A stretch of 64,000 nucleotides of DNA from Galerina marginata (taxonomy: Eukaryota; Basidiomycota; Agaricomycetes; Agaricales; Galerinaceae): the NCBI GenBank assembly GCA_023014335.1, contig JAECYW010000005.1, positions 3,224,001-3,288,000 on the forward strand. Reading direction: 5' to 3'. Of this stretch, positions 45,738 to 58,315 are shown one piece after another. The notes beneath the pieces were generated by a model that ran no database searches, was not told the DNA's origin, and was given only the letters and a program-made list of their open reading frames with translations. The stretch's first letter is position 1. Every line of letters begins with the position of its first letter. The position numbers and the translations under genes are program-made.

Positions 45738-47550
45738 CCGCAGGCCATGGCTTACTACCACTATCGGTTAAAATCCTTCCCTCGATTCTGCCAGTGCATC
45801 TTGAGACAGCCCTATATCGCATCATCGCCGCGCAGAGATCGTGAGACTGCACGTCTGGACACCGAAAGCACATTGCACCTTACGCCCAGAACTACTAGCA
45901 AGTGCAGGGCTCGCCAAATGCCATCTTCTCTCCAAACTCGATCGGCCTGGCACTCGATGCCAGATCCAAAGACGGAGATTCATCAGTAGTCATTGGAATC
46001 CCTGCTTTGCTACCCGATTCCCGATTCCCGGGGAACCTGCTGTGTGAGCTGCCAACAAGGACGGATCCTCCAGAGCAGGTCCAGGACGTAGTACTGTAGA
46101 CGTTTTTCCAGTTGACCTAATCAATGCTTTTTCCAGTTGCTAAGGTTCTTTCGTGTCTTTAGAATCTAGGTGACGACTTTCACAAACCCGTGCACCCTCC
46201 GTTATCGCTGTCAATGACATCCCTCCTCGTTCTATCCCTCCTTCGTTCTATCCCTCCTCGATCATGCTCTATTCTCGAACGACTGATTCCGTTGTCCTGT
46301 CTGGCTGAGTTTCAATGCTGGCATACTCAGATCTCGGAGTTGGAGCCCCACTTTCGCAGTCTCCAACCATATTCTGATCATGTCCTTCCTCTAAGCATCC
46401 ACGAAACCTAGCCAAAGATCGACTGAAACTGCCTCAGCTCCAAAAACTGTCAAGCTTCTAAAATTCTTCGTATGAGCAACCTAACACGGTGGTGTGGTGC
46501 ATTCCTCGTATATTCCTCTACCCTGTTTTCGAGTTGGCAGCTCGTAACGTCCTTCCTGGCTGGATCTCGCTGGTGCATACTCAGAAATAGCAGCCGGAGC
46601 CGTGTATATATTACTGTTCTATTCTGGTGAAGTATTGTTCTCGACCAACGGATCCAGCCAAAGTTTGACTCGAACCTGCCTCGTATTTCGGATTTTCTCT
46701 AACTTCGCTCTTGATATCCAGACAGTTCTCTGGCTCCCCAGCATCAAACCTCATCTTATTTCATCTGTCGGTACTGGCTGGGATACCACGCTTGCGCTGC
46801 ATTTTCTGCAACGCATAAACTTCACGGCGACCTCGCGATGTCGATCCTGGCTAGATTTCCTGGTCGATATCCTCAGATGCAGATGCGGAGACGTGTACTT
46901 TAATTATACTGGCTTCCGTCCTATTCTGATGTTCCACTCGGCGTCGGTAAATCTGGCCACAACTTCAACTTGACGCAGGAACTCCATAACCGCTCTGCCT
47001 TCAGCTTTTGGCCTGTCAAGGGCGCCCATAGCTACCTAATATTTGTGCGTCACATTTATTTCCTTTGGGGCTTTCCTGCTTATTGTCGCTTACTTTAGTC
47101 TTCAATTTGACCCATGCACGCATTCACGCTACATACCAATGAAGTGCTGAAAACTGCGATTCTGACACGAGTCTGCACGTACGACAGCGCATCTTTTCGT
47201 TCTTATGACAGGTGACATGGATGTTCGTCTGTTCTTCACTTATAAGTTTTAATCTTAACCACTTTTTCAAGGCTCCTTCGTTGAAGCTTGCCTTTTTGTA
47301 CTCAGATTGTCCTGTTTTAAAATTCGATTGCCTATGCTGATACCCACCTACTTAAAGGATCTCCTTGAACTTTACACGATTCTAGGTTCTTCTGGCCTTG
47401 CTCGCGATTACGTCGGCAGTCAGCGATTTTTCGCATCGTGTGGACTTCACGGTATAATCATGTCTTATCCGCGCCACAAACACTTGACTCTCAGAACCCT
47501 GGACAGAATTTGGCACATGGGAACCACTGACTTATAAGCGCCCGACTTGG
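45738..47550 (+). repeat. Blocks c-d, module 6 (right part)
   Basis: Resumes after the insertion with GCCATGGCTTACTACCAC (compare 34050). Block c is here (RLHVWTPKAHCTL at about 45843; the exon with CWHTQISELE at about 46317) and block d follows near 46585. Stops break the frames. Confidence 0.6.
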
Positions 47551-48356
47551 ATACCTGGGTCGGATAGGATACTCTAATGAGGGATGCGCGGGACTACATA
47601 GTAAAAAACCACGTCTGTAATACTTTGGGATGTTGTTTATAAGTTGAGAGGGTAATGGTGAACCGCATATAAATGCGCGAGGAGGAAGGGAATGTGCTGC
47701 ATAGTGAACGAGCGTTATAAGTCGTTGCATATGCCTCCCAAACAAGATTTTGTGGCTGTGTTGGCTCGGTGGCGCCGATTAAGCGCTCGTGAGGTTGGTC
47801 GTCGCATTCAACTTGTGAGAGGGGGGGGTTTGAAGGGAATTAAGACAATCTAGAGGTGGCTATTCTGAAACTGAGAGACAAAACAGGTTATTGAGCTGAT
47901 CTACATTCACACAACACTAAAAATGTAACCCAATGAGACGCCTGGGAATCCCATAATAATATGACAGCATTCAGTGCGCAGTGGGCGGTATGTAAGTGTC
48001 GGATCGTGGCTGTGGACTGACAGGAGACACCGAGGCGTGGCGACTTTGGCGAGTAACGGAAAAAATTGTCGTCGACTGCAAATGTAGCTAATAATCTGAA
48101 GTGCCGATTTGAGTCATTGATCGGCTGCTCGCTAAAATCTTAACAGATCTTCGAATCAAACGTAACCTCGTAGGGTCCAAGCAGTAAAATATCTTGCTAA
48201 CAGTCTTTGAATGCCAGAGTGGAAGGTAGTAAATATAGATCACTGTATTTGGGAGTGCACAGCATTGGGTGCAATGCCACACAGTCGCACAGCCAGAAAT
48301 TCACAGAAGCCGTTATATGCACGTCCACCCAGTACCTCCCTTGATTCGTCGCCACG
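47550..48356. other. Upstream region of copy D
   Basis: Partly shared with 29290-29730 (for example GATTAAGCGCTCGTGAGGTT and CAGTGGGCSGTAWGT words). No separate gene. Confidence 0.4.
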
Positions 48357-50109
48357 ATGTCACTCATCACCCTCTACCTGTTTCAAGGTTTCTTCAATGC
48401 GGACGCTTCTCCTCTCTCCGTTGTTTTACCCCGACAAATCAGTAGTGACCTCGGTGCTCAGGACTGCATTTGCCCAAACATTCGCTCGCGATGGGACATT
48501 GTCTGGAGCTGTTTAGCAACAATATTTGTGTGTACATGGGTCTCGGTTCACCCAAATATCCCAGCCCTTGGAGAACCGTGGTGGAAGAAAATATTGAGGC
48601 GGTTTGAGTTGATGTTCTGGTCCCTTATTGCGCCAGAACTTATCATATTCTGGGCGACGAGGCAGTGGGACGCAGCTCGAAGTTTAGCCAGAAAATACAA
48701 GGGCGCGTATGACTGCAATATTTCATGTGCCCACCTTCTGATAAGTTTTTGTTCAGAGTATGGATGGACAACGAGTCATGGTTACTTTATTCAGATGGGA
48801 GGTTTCATGTTGTACGAAAACGACAAGCCCATTGAGGTACTCGACCCCAATGAACTGGACAGACTCCTAGAGGACGGAAAAATAGTGATGCCACAAACCA
48901 CGGAGGAGGAAATTCAAGACCGAAGCAAAAGCGACGGTCTCTCGAAGGCATTGGTTGTCATACAAACAGCCTGGTTTATCTCTCAATGTCTTGCACGGAG
49001 GGTCCAGGGACTGATTACCACTGAGCTGGAGCTTGCAACACTCGCGTTTGCTGCCCTCAATGCCTTCATGTATATGTTTTGGTGGTTTAAACCCCTTGAT
49101 GTCCAGAGTGTTGTCCGGGTCAACATCCTGCCCTCTAGGCCCCAAAAGCTTCCGGTCGATCCTGTAGTTGTTCAGGATGATGGTTCGTGAATCGATCTTT
49201 TCAATGTTATCGCTCAGGTTGCATCACATTCAGTAGTCATGGAGCGAACGCAAAGCTCACATGCCTCACAAGAACCTTCTTACAGTGCCCATGAAATTAC
49301 TACAGCACCCAGCATCCTCCATGTCGACGACCAGGAACCGGAAGACACATCCAAGGGCTCAGACGGTGAGTCATTAACTGTAGACTACGCACATGATGTT
49401 TCAATTATTTCTTCTGCTTCGTTTATAAGACTGCGGAATCGAACTTGGATATCTCATCCCATCCTCCAACGTGAGATCGCACCAGAGCATAGAAGACCTC
49501 ACACTTCGGGACTTATGGTCGTCGGTGTGGCGTATAATGTCTGGCATCTTGTATCGTTGGCCAGCAAATGGGATAGAAGCTGTCATAACGAGGATCGGAC
49601 TCATCAAAGACGCCTTCAAGTTTGACAGCGGCCCCATGGTCAAGGGTGCAATGGGTGTTCCAATGTTTTATACGTTTGTTATGGACTCCGAATCTGAAGC
49701 CTGGGAAGGGCTTCCTGTGGTTATTTCCATTCCATTTGTCGGTATTCTATTCGGTGCCATTCATCTTGCAGGCTGGAATTTCTCTTTCCCTTCGCTCATT
49801 GAAGCCAACATCTGGCGCGTCTCTTCATCAATTATCACAAGTGTACCGGTGATGTTCCTTGTGGTTGGGATTTATGGTGCTTTTCTGGACGGCCATCTTG
49901 TTCTCCCCAAATCATTGGAGAATAATTCCCTAGTCCAAAAGTTGCTGAATTTCCTTGATATATTCATGGCCATCATTTGTGTTGTGTCAATCCCGCTCTA
50001 CATCGTGGCCCGACTGGCCCTGTTGGTGGTGGCATTTACTACGCTTCGGAACCTCCCACCAGGAGCGTTGGCGGCGGTAGAATGGACCTCATTTCTGCCT
50101 CACATTTGA
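48357..50109 (+). CDS. Multi-pass membrane protein, family e, copy D
   Basis: Exons 48357-48702, 48757-49182, 49237-49365 and 49430-50109 give 526 residues. Signal peptide MSLITLYLFQGFFNADASPL, WDIVWSCLATIFVCTWVSVH, GYFIQMGGFMLYE, then helices as in the other copies, ending VEWTSFLPHI. The usual donor GT of intron 1 is GC here (48703-48704). The 54-bp segment has no stop and keeps frame, so the cell could use a GC-AG intron or translate straight through (adding GAYDCNISCAHLLISFC-type residues). Exon 3 is longer and more acidic (QEPEDTSKGSDG). The C-terminal half is most like copy A (both end VEWTSFLPHI, against VKWTLFLPHI in B and C). Function unknown. Confidence 0.75.
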
Positions 50110-51486
50110 TTGGGAACGCTCCTCCAGAAGGCGGTTCTACCCCTCATAATCGGCCAGGAGCCGGAAAGAGAGCGGAATCAAAGGTGAATCCCATAAAATT
50201 GTTAGATGGCATGAAGCTAACTACTTTTTTCGAGGTGTCAGCGATGGCGTACGGCGCTGGCTCAGCAGGATATAATTAATTTTTGCGCGTCTCACGTTTC
50301 TGTATTTTTCTTCCCTTTTTTCACCGGATTGCGCCACTTCTTTCCCCACCACGTCTCAGGCTTGAAATATATTAGTATAGTTAGTTACTTGGGATCGTAT
50401 ACCAAATTCTCGCATGCGTCTTAGTACTATTACCGGATAGTAGTGTGGACACCGCTCTTCATATATATAGTTTCAGTTCGGCCGTCTAGTGGCTTACCTC
50501 TTCGAACATATGTAATTCATCTCGTGCTCCACTGTGCCCGACGCTGCCATTTCGTTCGTTTCCTGACAGAGTAAAGAAAAAATACCTGGAGTTCGCAGTA
50601 TTCTAACATGGTGGGAACCCACAGCAGAGAATTCGAGGACGAATCCGAGTCTCGGCTCTCGACCGTGTAGCAGGGAATAGTGGTTCGAGAATCAGGCCTC
50701 CAAGCTACATACCAGAACACAGAAGTCCAAGAAAATTATTTGCACTAACAAACGCTAATCGAACAGACCGCTCGAGGAGGATACAAAAACTAAAACGACG
50801 ATGCATGGTGGTAATGATAGTGATGAATGGAATACGTTGCTAGTCCTTTTGGTATGAATGATGACGAGAACGAGTGTCGATGACGTGTAATGTGCAACAG
50901 GCAGTGGGCAGGCACATAGAGAAGCTACATTGTAGCGAATGAATCGAAGCATTGAACGTTTACAGTGTGCCGACTCAATCGAGGCCAATGAATTCAATGA
51001 ACGGGCCCTTAGCGCGGAGACGGCCACGGCAGCCCTAGACGGGCCCGAACGGCCTCACAGATGAAGCCGTTCGGCTCCCGTGCGGGCTCGGCCACGAGCC
51101 AAATACCTCGAAAAAAAATACATTTGGCTAGCGGCATGAGTAATATAGTGAATGACAATACTACTTGTATTAAATTTATAGTGTTTAGACCAGAGGAAAG
51201 ATGGGACAAGGGTACCCGGGAAGGCATCAACAAGCTTGGACCCGCCATTAAAACTACAGGGATAATGAAGATGTGAGATGTGTTAATATGCAAAATAGAT
51301 AGTGTATATTGAAGGTAATGGGACTTAATGTGATACCAGTTATCAAAACTGTCGATGCCGCCAGAAGCGGCCGCCATCCGTATTGCCGGTGCCGAAATCA
51401 CAATGCCGAAATGGAATATCAAATGTGCCACCTTCTGGATCTTGGAGTGAGGTACTGATAGCAGAGCAGAAATTGGGAAAAGCGGT
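50110..51486. repeat. 3' flank of copy D and boundary to the KDZ island
   Basis: Matches the copy A flank through 50910; after about 50930 the module similarity ends. 50930-51486 is unique spacer without a supported gene. Confidence 0.5.
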
Positions 51487-51513
51487 AGCAGCAGCAGCAG
51501 CAGCAGCAGCAGA
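51487..51513. repeat. CAG/GCA trinucleotide microsatellite
   Basis: About nine AGC units. It creates a poly-Leu run in a minus-strand frame that I do not take as a gene. Confidence 0.9.
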
Positions 51514-51675
51514 TCATGCCGTTGTAGTAACGGCACCAAAATAAATCACATATGGCGACGGCAACGGCAATGGAACCCAATACTTATAAAGGGAGTATTC
51601 ACAGAACGGTGGACAGAATACAAACAAGCAATATGATACATTTTTTTTGGAACATTTACTGACAAAGAAACACCA

Positions 51676-54049
51676 TTAATCATCGATATCACTTTCCTCG
51701 TCTTCTATGTCCTGATCCGGCGCCGACACCCAAGATTCATCTACAAATGAGAAACTATCGGCAGTATAGAAGCGATGAGAGGTGGTAGGAGTGGCATTGA
51801 CGTGAACTGCTCGGTCAGAGGGATTTGGATGGGTTTGGCGGGGAAGGCGAGGTTGCGTGTCGGCTTCGGCAGGTAAGGAATGATCGGACACGACATGTAG
51901 GGGTCTTGCAGTGGGGGCGGCTGTGCCAAGGATATAGCGATGAGGTGAACGATTCGGAATGCCGCTGGTGGATGGTAAGGAGGAAAAGGGGAGCTCAGCA
52001 TTCAGGTGACCGGCATCGGCATTGATCTCGTCGGCATCGCTGTCGCTATCAAGGTCATGCACAGTTGCATACCTAAAGCTGGCAGCGGGAAGGTCCTCCG
52101 TGGACGCGCTTGGACGATCTACCTCGTCGTCATTCTCGCTCCAGTCGCCAAGAAAGTCATTGGCATTAAGTAAATCCGTGGTGCGATCTTTCGGGCTCAC
52201 ATCGGAGCCGGTACTGTCGGACTCGGCCATATCCCAGGCGTTGATCATGGGTACTGGCTGTTGTGTCGTTGAGGTGGCCAGATCGTCATCTGAAAGATCC
52301 ATGAGACTATTGGCAGACAGGAACTGCGCCTCCTGTGCCAGGGGGATAATGAGTGGTGACTGTGCTGCGGCTACGGCAACAAATTGTTGGACATGAACAT
52401 CTTCACTGGGTTCATCGTCGGCGCTATCGAGAAGATCAACAGTAAAACCACGAACATCCTGAGGTGGGGGAGAAGCAACTTGATCGCCCAAATCGTCAAG
52501 AAGATCGACTGTGAATTGCCGAACATCCACCTCAGGCAAGGCGCCGGCACCAAAATGCTTGATGGCGGCGGTGGACGTAGCAGTGGCAGAGTGCACAGGA
52601 GAAGCAGTATCTTCGTCGCTAGAACTTTCAAGAAGATCGACCGTAAAGCTTTGAATATTTTGGACGTCGAGGGAGGTAACGGCCACGGCACTGTCGTTTT
52701 GAATGGCAGTGGGACCGACGGCAACGGCATTAAATGATGACCGTTGGGGTTCCGCAGGGCCACTCGACGTAGATATTTGAACGTCATTTTCTTCCTCTTC
52801 ATCTGTCAATTCTCCGAGACCTGCAACCGTAAAGGCCAAAAGGTCGGGATCCGATATGCCAGTTTGGCGACCTTCGGCTTCGGCAACAGAAGGAATTGAT
52901 TGTATGTCGGAGGCCAGGGTGGATGCCTTGTAGGAGGTGTCACCCTGGGCCATTGACCTGATTGAACCCTCTTTAAATTGGGATGGTGAACCTTCGGTAA
53001 GCTCTGTTTGATACCCAGAATGTTCTAGGGGGCGGCTTGCGGGATCGATACACAGAGCTCGCACTTCATCTTCCGAAAGTTCTTCGCCCCAGACCCACTT
53101 ATGCGACCCAGTGGGAAGGGCTGCGATTCTCCTAAGTTCCTTCTCTGCTTTTTCGGCTACAGCTTGGGATCGCGTCCGAATGTCACTCGCCGATGCCGAT
53201 GCCGATGCCGAGCCCTTGCCCCTGGTGGTCGATGGGTCACCTCCGTTTGAAACTTGCAATTCTTTCAAGATGACAGCCTCATGAAGCAGGTATAGCCCCG
53301 AAGTTCGTTTGATATTAATTTCCACATTGGTTTGCGCGAATGTCTCGGCGGCCGTACTGTATTGCCGAATAGACTGAAGCTCGGCCACGGCCTCCTCTGC
53401 CAAAGCCAGATACTCCGCGCAATTCTCGCACTCTTGCTGCGTGTCGGGGATTTTCGGAGGTCTCGGCATTGTAGTCACGGCAGGTACCAACCGAGGGCGA
53501 CGTAGCTTCTGGGCTTTATGGACCTTGATGGCTTCGCGTGTTTCCCGAAGATCGAGGAAGTTGGGTGGGTCGGGTTCGGTGTCGGAGTTCCACCAGTCAT
53601 TGGCGTAGTTTTCAACAAGAGCACAGGGAGAAGTTTCCTCCAAACCCCTGTCTAAGATTGCCAGGAAGCTGTGGTGGAAATCAAGTGGTAGACGGTCCAA
53701 TACCTGCACTGTGAGACTATCGGCCAAAGATCTGATGAGGATCGGCACATCCAACGGGAGGCCGATGACTGCGGCAGCGCCAATAGTCATCAAGACAAAA
53801 TGCTTTATTCTTGTAAGCCACAGGAAAATGCAAAATAAGTCTTTTACTCACCAATTCAAGCTGCAAATAACCTTGCATCCACCAGGTTGTATCATGATCT
53901 TTATCGCTCATTTTCAGAAGAATAGCTCTGAAGCGTGACTCAAAGTAATAGACGAGTTCCTGGACGTGGTAGTGCATATTCCCATCGGCACCGTGTTGGA
54001 GGGCTAAAAAACTAAATCCTCTCACTTCACGAGGGTTGAACACCGGCAT
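51676..54049 (-). CDS. Acidic protein with repeated SUMO-interaction-like motifs, next to KDZ transposase
   Basis: Exons 54049-53852 and 53802-51676 give 774 residues. The N-terminal 200 residues look folded (MPVFNPREVRGF ... HYHVQELVYYFESRF; LDRLPLDFHHSFLAILDRG). A CENC pair and a helical segment (EYLALAEEAVAELQSIRQ) follow. The rest is long, acidic and probably disordered. In it, FTVDLLESSSDED (about 52650-52609), FTVDLLDDLGD (about 52520-52480) and FTVDLLDSADDE (52450-52411) repeat, with weaker relatives (FTVAGLGELTDEEEE; LMDLSDDDLA). A hydrophobic VDLL core followed by Ser/Asp/Glu is the layout of SUMO-interaction motifs; binding is inference. An Ala-Ser run (SASASASAS) comes from a GCCGAT hexamer repeat. 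The start lies 74 bp beyond the transposase stop, in the same direction, which suggests an element-borne companion. Family not recognised. Confidence 0.65.
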
Positions 54050-54123
54050 GGTTATCAGTGGAGATCGACAAGAGATACTAGACAGCGGCGTCGCAGTTTC
54101 ATTTGATGATTAGGTAATAAATT

Positions 54124-57100
54124 TTACATCGGCGAACTATACTGCGGGCACGTGTGCTTAAATGCACGGTCGGCAACGAGTGCAAACCGGTGCCAGTAAA
54201 TGCTTTGGCGTGTAGCATAAGCTCTTGCACCTTCGGTAATGATTTCCATGCTTGCTGCGTCCCACCATAGCTGTCTTTTGTTTAGGAAGTACCGTACCGT
54301 CCACTGCATTTCATAAGTAACCAAGATGACTTCTTCCTGCCAACGATATTTTTGAGCCCGAGCGCGAAGCCAATGAATGCGTTTGACTGCATTACAAAGG
54401 CAATGAGACTTCACGAAGAAATCAGTTCATTTTGACTTACATTCTGTGAGTGCCGAAGGATCGGCTTCGGCATCGCGTGCGGCTTCGGCATTAGCGTCTA
54501 CATGCAAAAGAAACCAACGTGAGGTTTGCCATATCCAGGGAAGTTCAAGAGAGGTTGACCCCGGGGCGTTAGGGCGAAGGACAGCTGTACTTGCATGAAG
54601 ATCATCCCTGGTAAGTGGTAGGAAATTGGAAAGGAACGCGGCATCGCAATTCAATGCCACCAGTCGGCCACGGCATACCGAATAAATGCGGGCATGAAGC
54701 ACAAGATTGTGTTTCATTGCTTTGACTCTCTTCTGTGCAGCGGTGCGGACACTTTTTCGGACAGCATTGCGAATAACATGAGAATATTGAAAGGAGAGGT
54801 CGGCTATCAGATCTCGGAGTCGATGAATTTGAAGGATTGCCTGACGTTTTCGGCAACGAATCTCAATATCATGCGCATTTCCAACGGAACATCCCCTGGA
54901 TGGCAATGGCACTTTTTGTCTCTCAACCCGTGGAATTTCATCATCCCTTGGTGCCCGTCGACGGCTACGACCAGATCGTGAAGTCGACGCCGGCGGCTCC
55001 GGCTCCGGCTCGGGAATGGGTATTTCATCTGTTTCACCGGTCTCGTCAAACTCACGTTCGTTGGAAGGGGTGTCATGAGGGTCAATGGCAGGGTCATCCG
55101 TTGCACCCGCTGTGTTCCGAAGATTTTCCAGCTTCATGAGCATTGGAATCAACGCTTGCCGTTGTTGTTCAATGGCTTGCCGGTCATCTTCATGTGGATT
55201 TGCGCCAAGGCGGCGGACTCTATCCTGTAAATCAATTCTGCCAGGGATGAATATATAGACCTCTCCGAAAAGGACGAACTTACTGCTTTTCTTCAACCAT
55301 CAGGGCAAATTCAACCCACTTCTCAATAGGTGTTTGTGCCGACGCCGGTGCCGTGCCCGTAACAAGTGGTGGATCCATCGCCAAACGATCTGGCAAATTG
55401 GCCGCATATATGTCCATAGCAGTAATATCTGTCAGACGCGATGCCTCTGCTCTGACGATCTGCGTTTCCCAAGAATCCATGGAGACCTGATCAACATTGC
55501 TGGCAATGTCGGCGTAATAGCGGTCGGCTTGACTTGACATTGCCGTCCCATCGAGGTATTTGGTGCAGAGCGTTTCTGGCATGGCAAGCATCTTTTTATG
55601 ATTTGAATCAGTTGTATGGTCATCCAGTATCTCGGCACGGTGTGGAATTGTCGCCGTGGATGCGATCGGCGACACAGCATTCAGTGAAGACCAATTTGAC
55701 TCCAAAATCTGACCGGTAAGGTTGCCGGCCCCAGGAATGAATAACGGGGCATAACGAAAAAAACAATCATCTTTGTGGGCATGAACGTGGAATAAATCGA
55801 TTGCGCGTTCAATTGCGAGTCCTTCGGGAAGCTTGTCGCCGATTCGCTTCAGGAGATGAATGATATATTGACAAACAATATCATATACAAAGAGGACGCC
55901 CTGTTGAGGATCGATTTTGAGGATCTTTAGTACCTGGAGAAAACCAAAATCAACATATTTTTGTTGCTCTCCTTTGAACATGTCGACAAGGGCATTGGGG
56001 ACATAGCAGCCATGCCGAGCACAAACGAAGGCGACAACCCCTGTCAGATCGCACGCCTGGGAGGCCAATAGGGCATTGGTAATTGCTCGAAAGGTATTTT
56101 CACATGGCGCTTTCTATCAAGAGAACATGGTAATATCAGTATTCTGTGGGGTACATGGCTTCGGCGTCGGCGTCGGCGTCGGCTTCGACGGCTTCGGCCA
56201 CACCATTGCGACATCAAAAAAGCAAGTAGACGTACAGTGAGTAGTTCGATCGCAGTGGCAAGGAAGTCAATATATTCTTGTTGTTTCGGCATCATTCCAC
56301 CACCATCGTAAAGCCATATGTCATCGTTGGATTTCTGCCGAAAATGTGTTGCCTTGAAATTCCCGTCGGTGAGGATCTGTAGCCGGTAGACAAAGCTATT
56401 TCAAATTGTGAATTCAGATGTGATTTGTTAACCCTAGACGGCATTGGAATCATTACCGATTAGGATCGACCTTCCAATCCGGTGGTAAGTTAGCATCAGG
56501 TTGTGGGCAAGTTGGGCAAAAATTTGCAAGTGATCCTGCCGGTGGATTGCAGGGGTCCTCTGTTTTGTGACCGTATCCTGCCCACTTAAGCTTCTTCATC
56601 CAACGCCACAGGCGTGACATTCGACGGAATTCATGGTAGAGATTGACAATCTCGCCGTTGCCGATCGGCAACGTCAGACGACGGATGAGCTGGTAAAACT
56701 GGTACGCCGATGCCTTTAGTTCCAGATTGCAGAGACGAAAGTAGTCCATCATTTCAACTGTAAATAATGTCCGAATGCGCGTGAAGCTTGCTGGTAGGAA
56801 TCTGCAGGCAACTAAGTCAAGGGCAACGCCGTCGGCACCATGGCAGTTGCATGTCACCATTGCGATGTGGTGAATGCCGTTAGTATGTAGGACCCGCACG
56901 TATGTGTTATTCAATCCATCGCTTTGTGGTCGTTCTGGCGTGGTTGTGTCAAAAATGTTTGAAGAAGAAGAATTGTCCATATCCACGTCAGGTGTCTCGT
57001 CGTTCCTCTGGATGTCTAACCCTGGGTTGCCGAAGCCGGTCCCGAGATAATCCGCCAGTCCCGCAACATCGGCCTCGGCTGCCCCGGCGTCGGCGTCGTC

Positions 57101-58122
57101 CTGGCCATCATGACACCCATCGGCATCGGCATTGGCCTCTTCGTTCTGACGATACATATCGAGCCAGTGAAAAAATTCAGTATCTGAGACCCGTTCCTCT
57201 TCCCATAGTTCCTCTGCACTAGTCCCCAAAGGTGTCTCATTTTGCGACCAAGGGTCCGTGTCAGTGTCATCCAAGTTTGGCATTGGTGCCGTGTCCGGAT
57301 TAAGAACATTATCCATTGGGCGGCTTCCCGTCGCCGTTGCCGATGCCGATGCCTGGCCTGGGAAAGGCCATGAAGGCATGGGCGCTGACGATTTCCCTTT
57401 CGCTCGGCTTCGCCTCTCGCAAAGTTGCTGTTCATCGTGGTCTTTAAGTAACTGAAGTTTCTCGAGGTGTGCTGTTTGGAACGCTAGGCCCTCACAGATG
57501 CTCTCGCCCACATGGTGCCGGACTAGGATATACGTGCCGACCTCCCATAATGCCGCTCGGCGCCAGTGTCTCCCGGTCCATGTTTCAATGCGATGAAGTG
57601 GTGCTTCGTGATGCCCATGTCGCATACAGTGCCGACATTTTGGAAGACCCAGGGAACAGTCGATGCATCTCCAAAGGGCCCAACTCGATTGTGGACACTT
57701 GGTACACTTCCTTTGCGTCTCCGGCAACGTTTCTCGGCTCAAGGTTGCCTGAAGTAGGTCGGTTATGCGATCCACAAACTGTCGAACATAATCTCGCTGA
57801 CGCTAATTTTGAATAAAGTAAATGACGGCTTGAAGTATGATATAAAATTGCGCACCTTAGTCCTCCGAATCGGTGCCGGTTCTTCTTGGAGCTGGGCCTC
57901 GGCTTCAAGGCTGAAGTCGATAAAGTCACCTTGGCTCGCAGTGCTTTCAGACGGGGTATTGTTGTCGAGAACTGGCTCCAGAGGAACAAGGACTGTGATT
58001 GTTTTCAGTGTCCCAGATGGTGTAACGACGGTGATCTTCTTATGTGTTACAACGTCGGCGTCGTCGATTTCATTTCGTCCCTTTCTTTTGCGTTTCCTCG
58101 CAGTACCAGTGATGGAAGGCAT
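54124..58122 (-). CDS. KDZ-family transposase with CxC2-type cysteine cluster
   Basis: Exons 58122-57856, 57802-56457, 56395-56232, 56109-55284, 55237-54441 and 54386-54124 give 1220 residues. The donor of intron 3 is uncertain by a few bases. A basic, NLS-like start (TARKRKRKGR) precedes a CxC2-like zinc region (CTKCPQSSW, CIDC, CRHCMRHGHHEAPLH, then GTYILVRHHVGESIC) and the IRTLFTVEMMDYFRL block. The KDZ core follows: DGNFKATHFR (first Asp), CDLTGVVAFVCARHGCYVP, VLFVYDIVCQY (second Asp), HVHAHKDDCFFRYAP and GQILESNWSSLN (Glu), then a Lys/Arg-rich helical tail with YRWQEEVILVTYEM. Length, order and the likely D-D-E residues fit an intact Kyakuja-Dileera-Zisupton enzyme. It shares a 193-bp divergent promoter region with the gene at 58316. 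Terminal repeats of the element were not found. Confidence 0.9.
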
Positions 58123-58315
58123 GGCGGGGGCAAGCAAAACCCGTAACTCACAGTCATAAATTAAAAAACAAGAAATGAGTACACGAGGCAACAGTGCGAC
58201 CAAAGCCAGAACTACATGAGGTTTAGGTGAGGCAACCCACGGATACGCCTTTCAAATCAAAGGCATTATAGACGTTTCCTACGACAACTTACCCCGCCTA
58301 GGCCAAGCCTCGGAA
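58123..58315. promoter_or_regulatory. Divergent promoter between KDZ transposase and plus-strand neighbour
   Basis: Two start codons face away from each other across 193 bp. A shared control region is inferred from the layout; no single TATA box stands out. Confidence 0.45.

Noticed and set aside
51009..51539. Minus-strand frame of 176 codons beginning with a Leu run
   Set aside because: The Leu run is the CAG microsatellite at 51487-51513, and the rest shows no family features or splice context.
51540..58300. Retrotransposon or hAT origin for the large minus-strand ORFs
   Set aside because: No reverse transcriptase, integrase or BED/hATC motifs; the DGNF, YDIVCQ and ILESNW motifs with a CxC2-type cluster identify KDZ.
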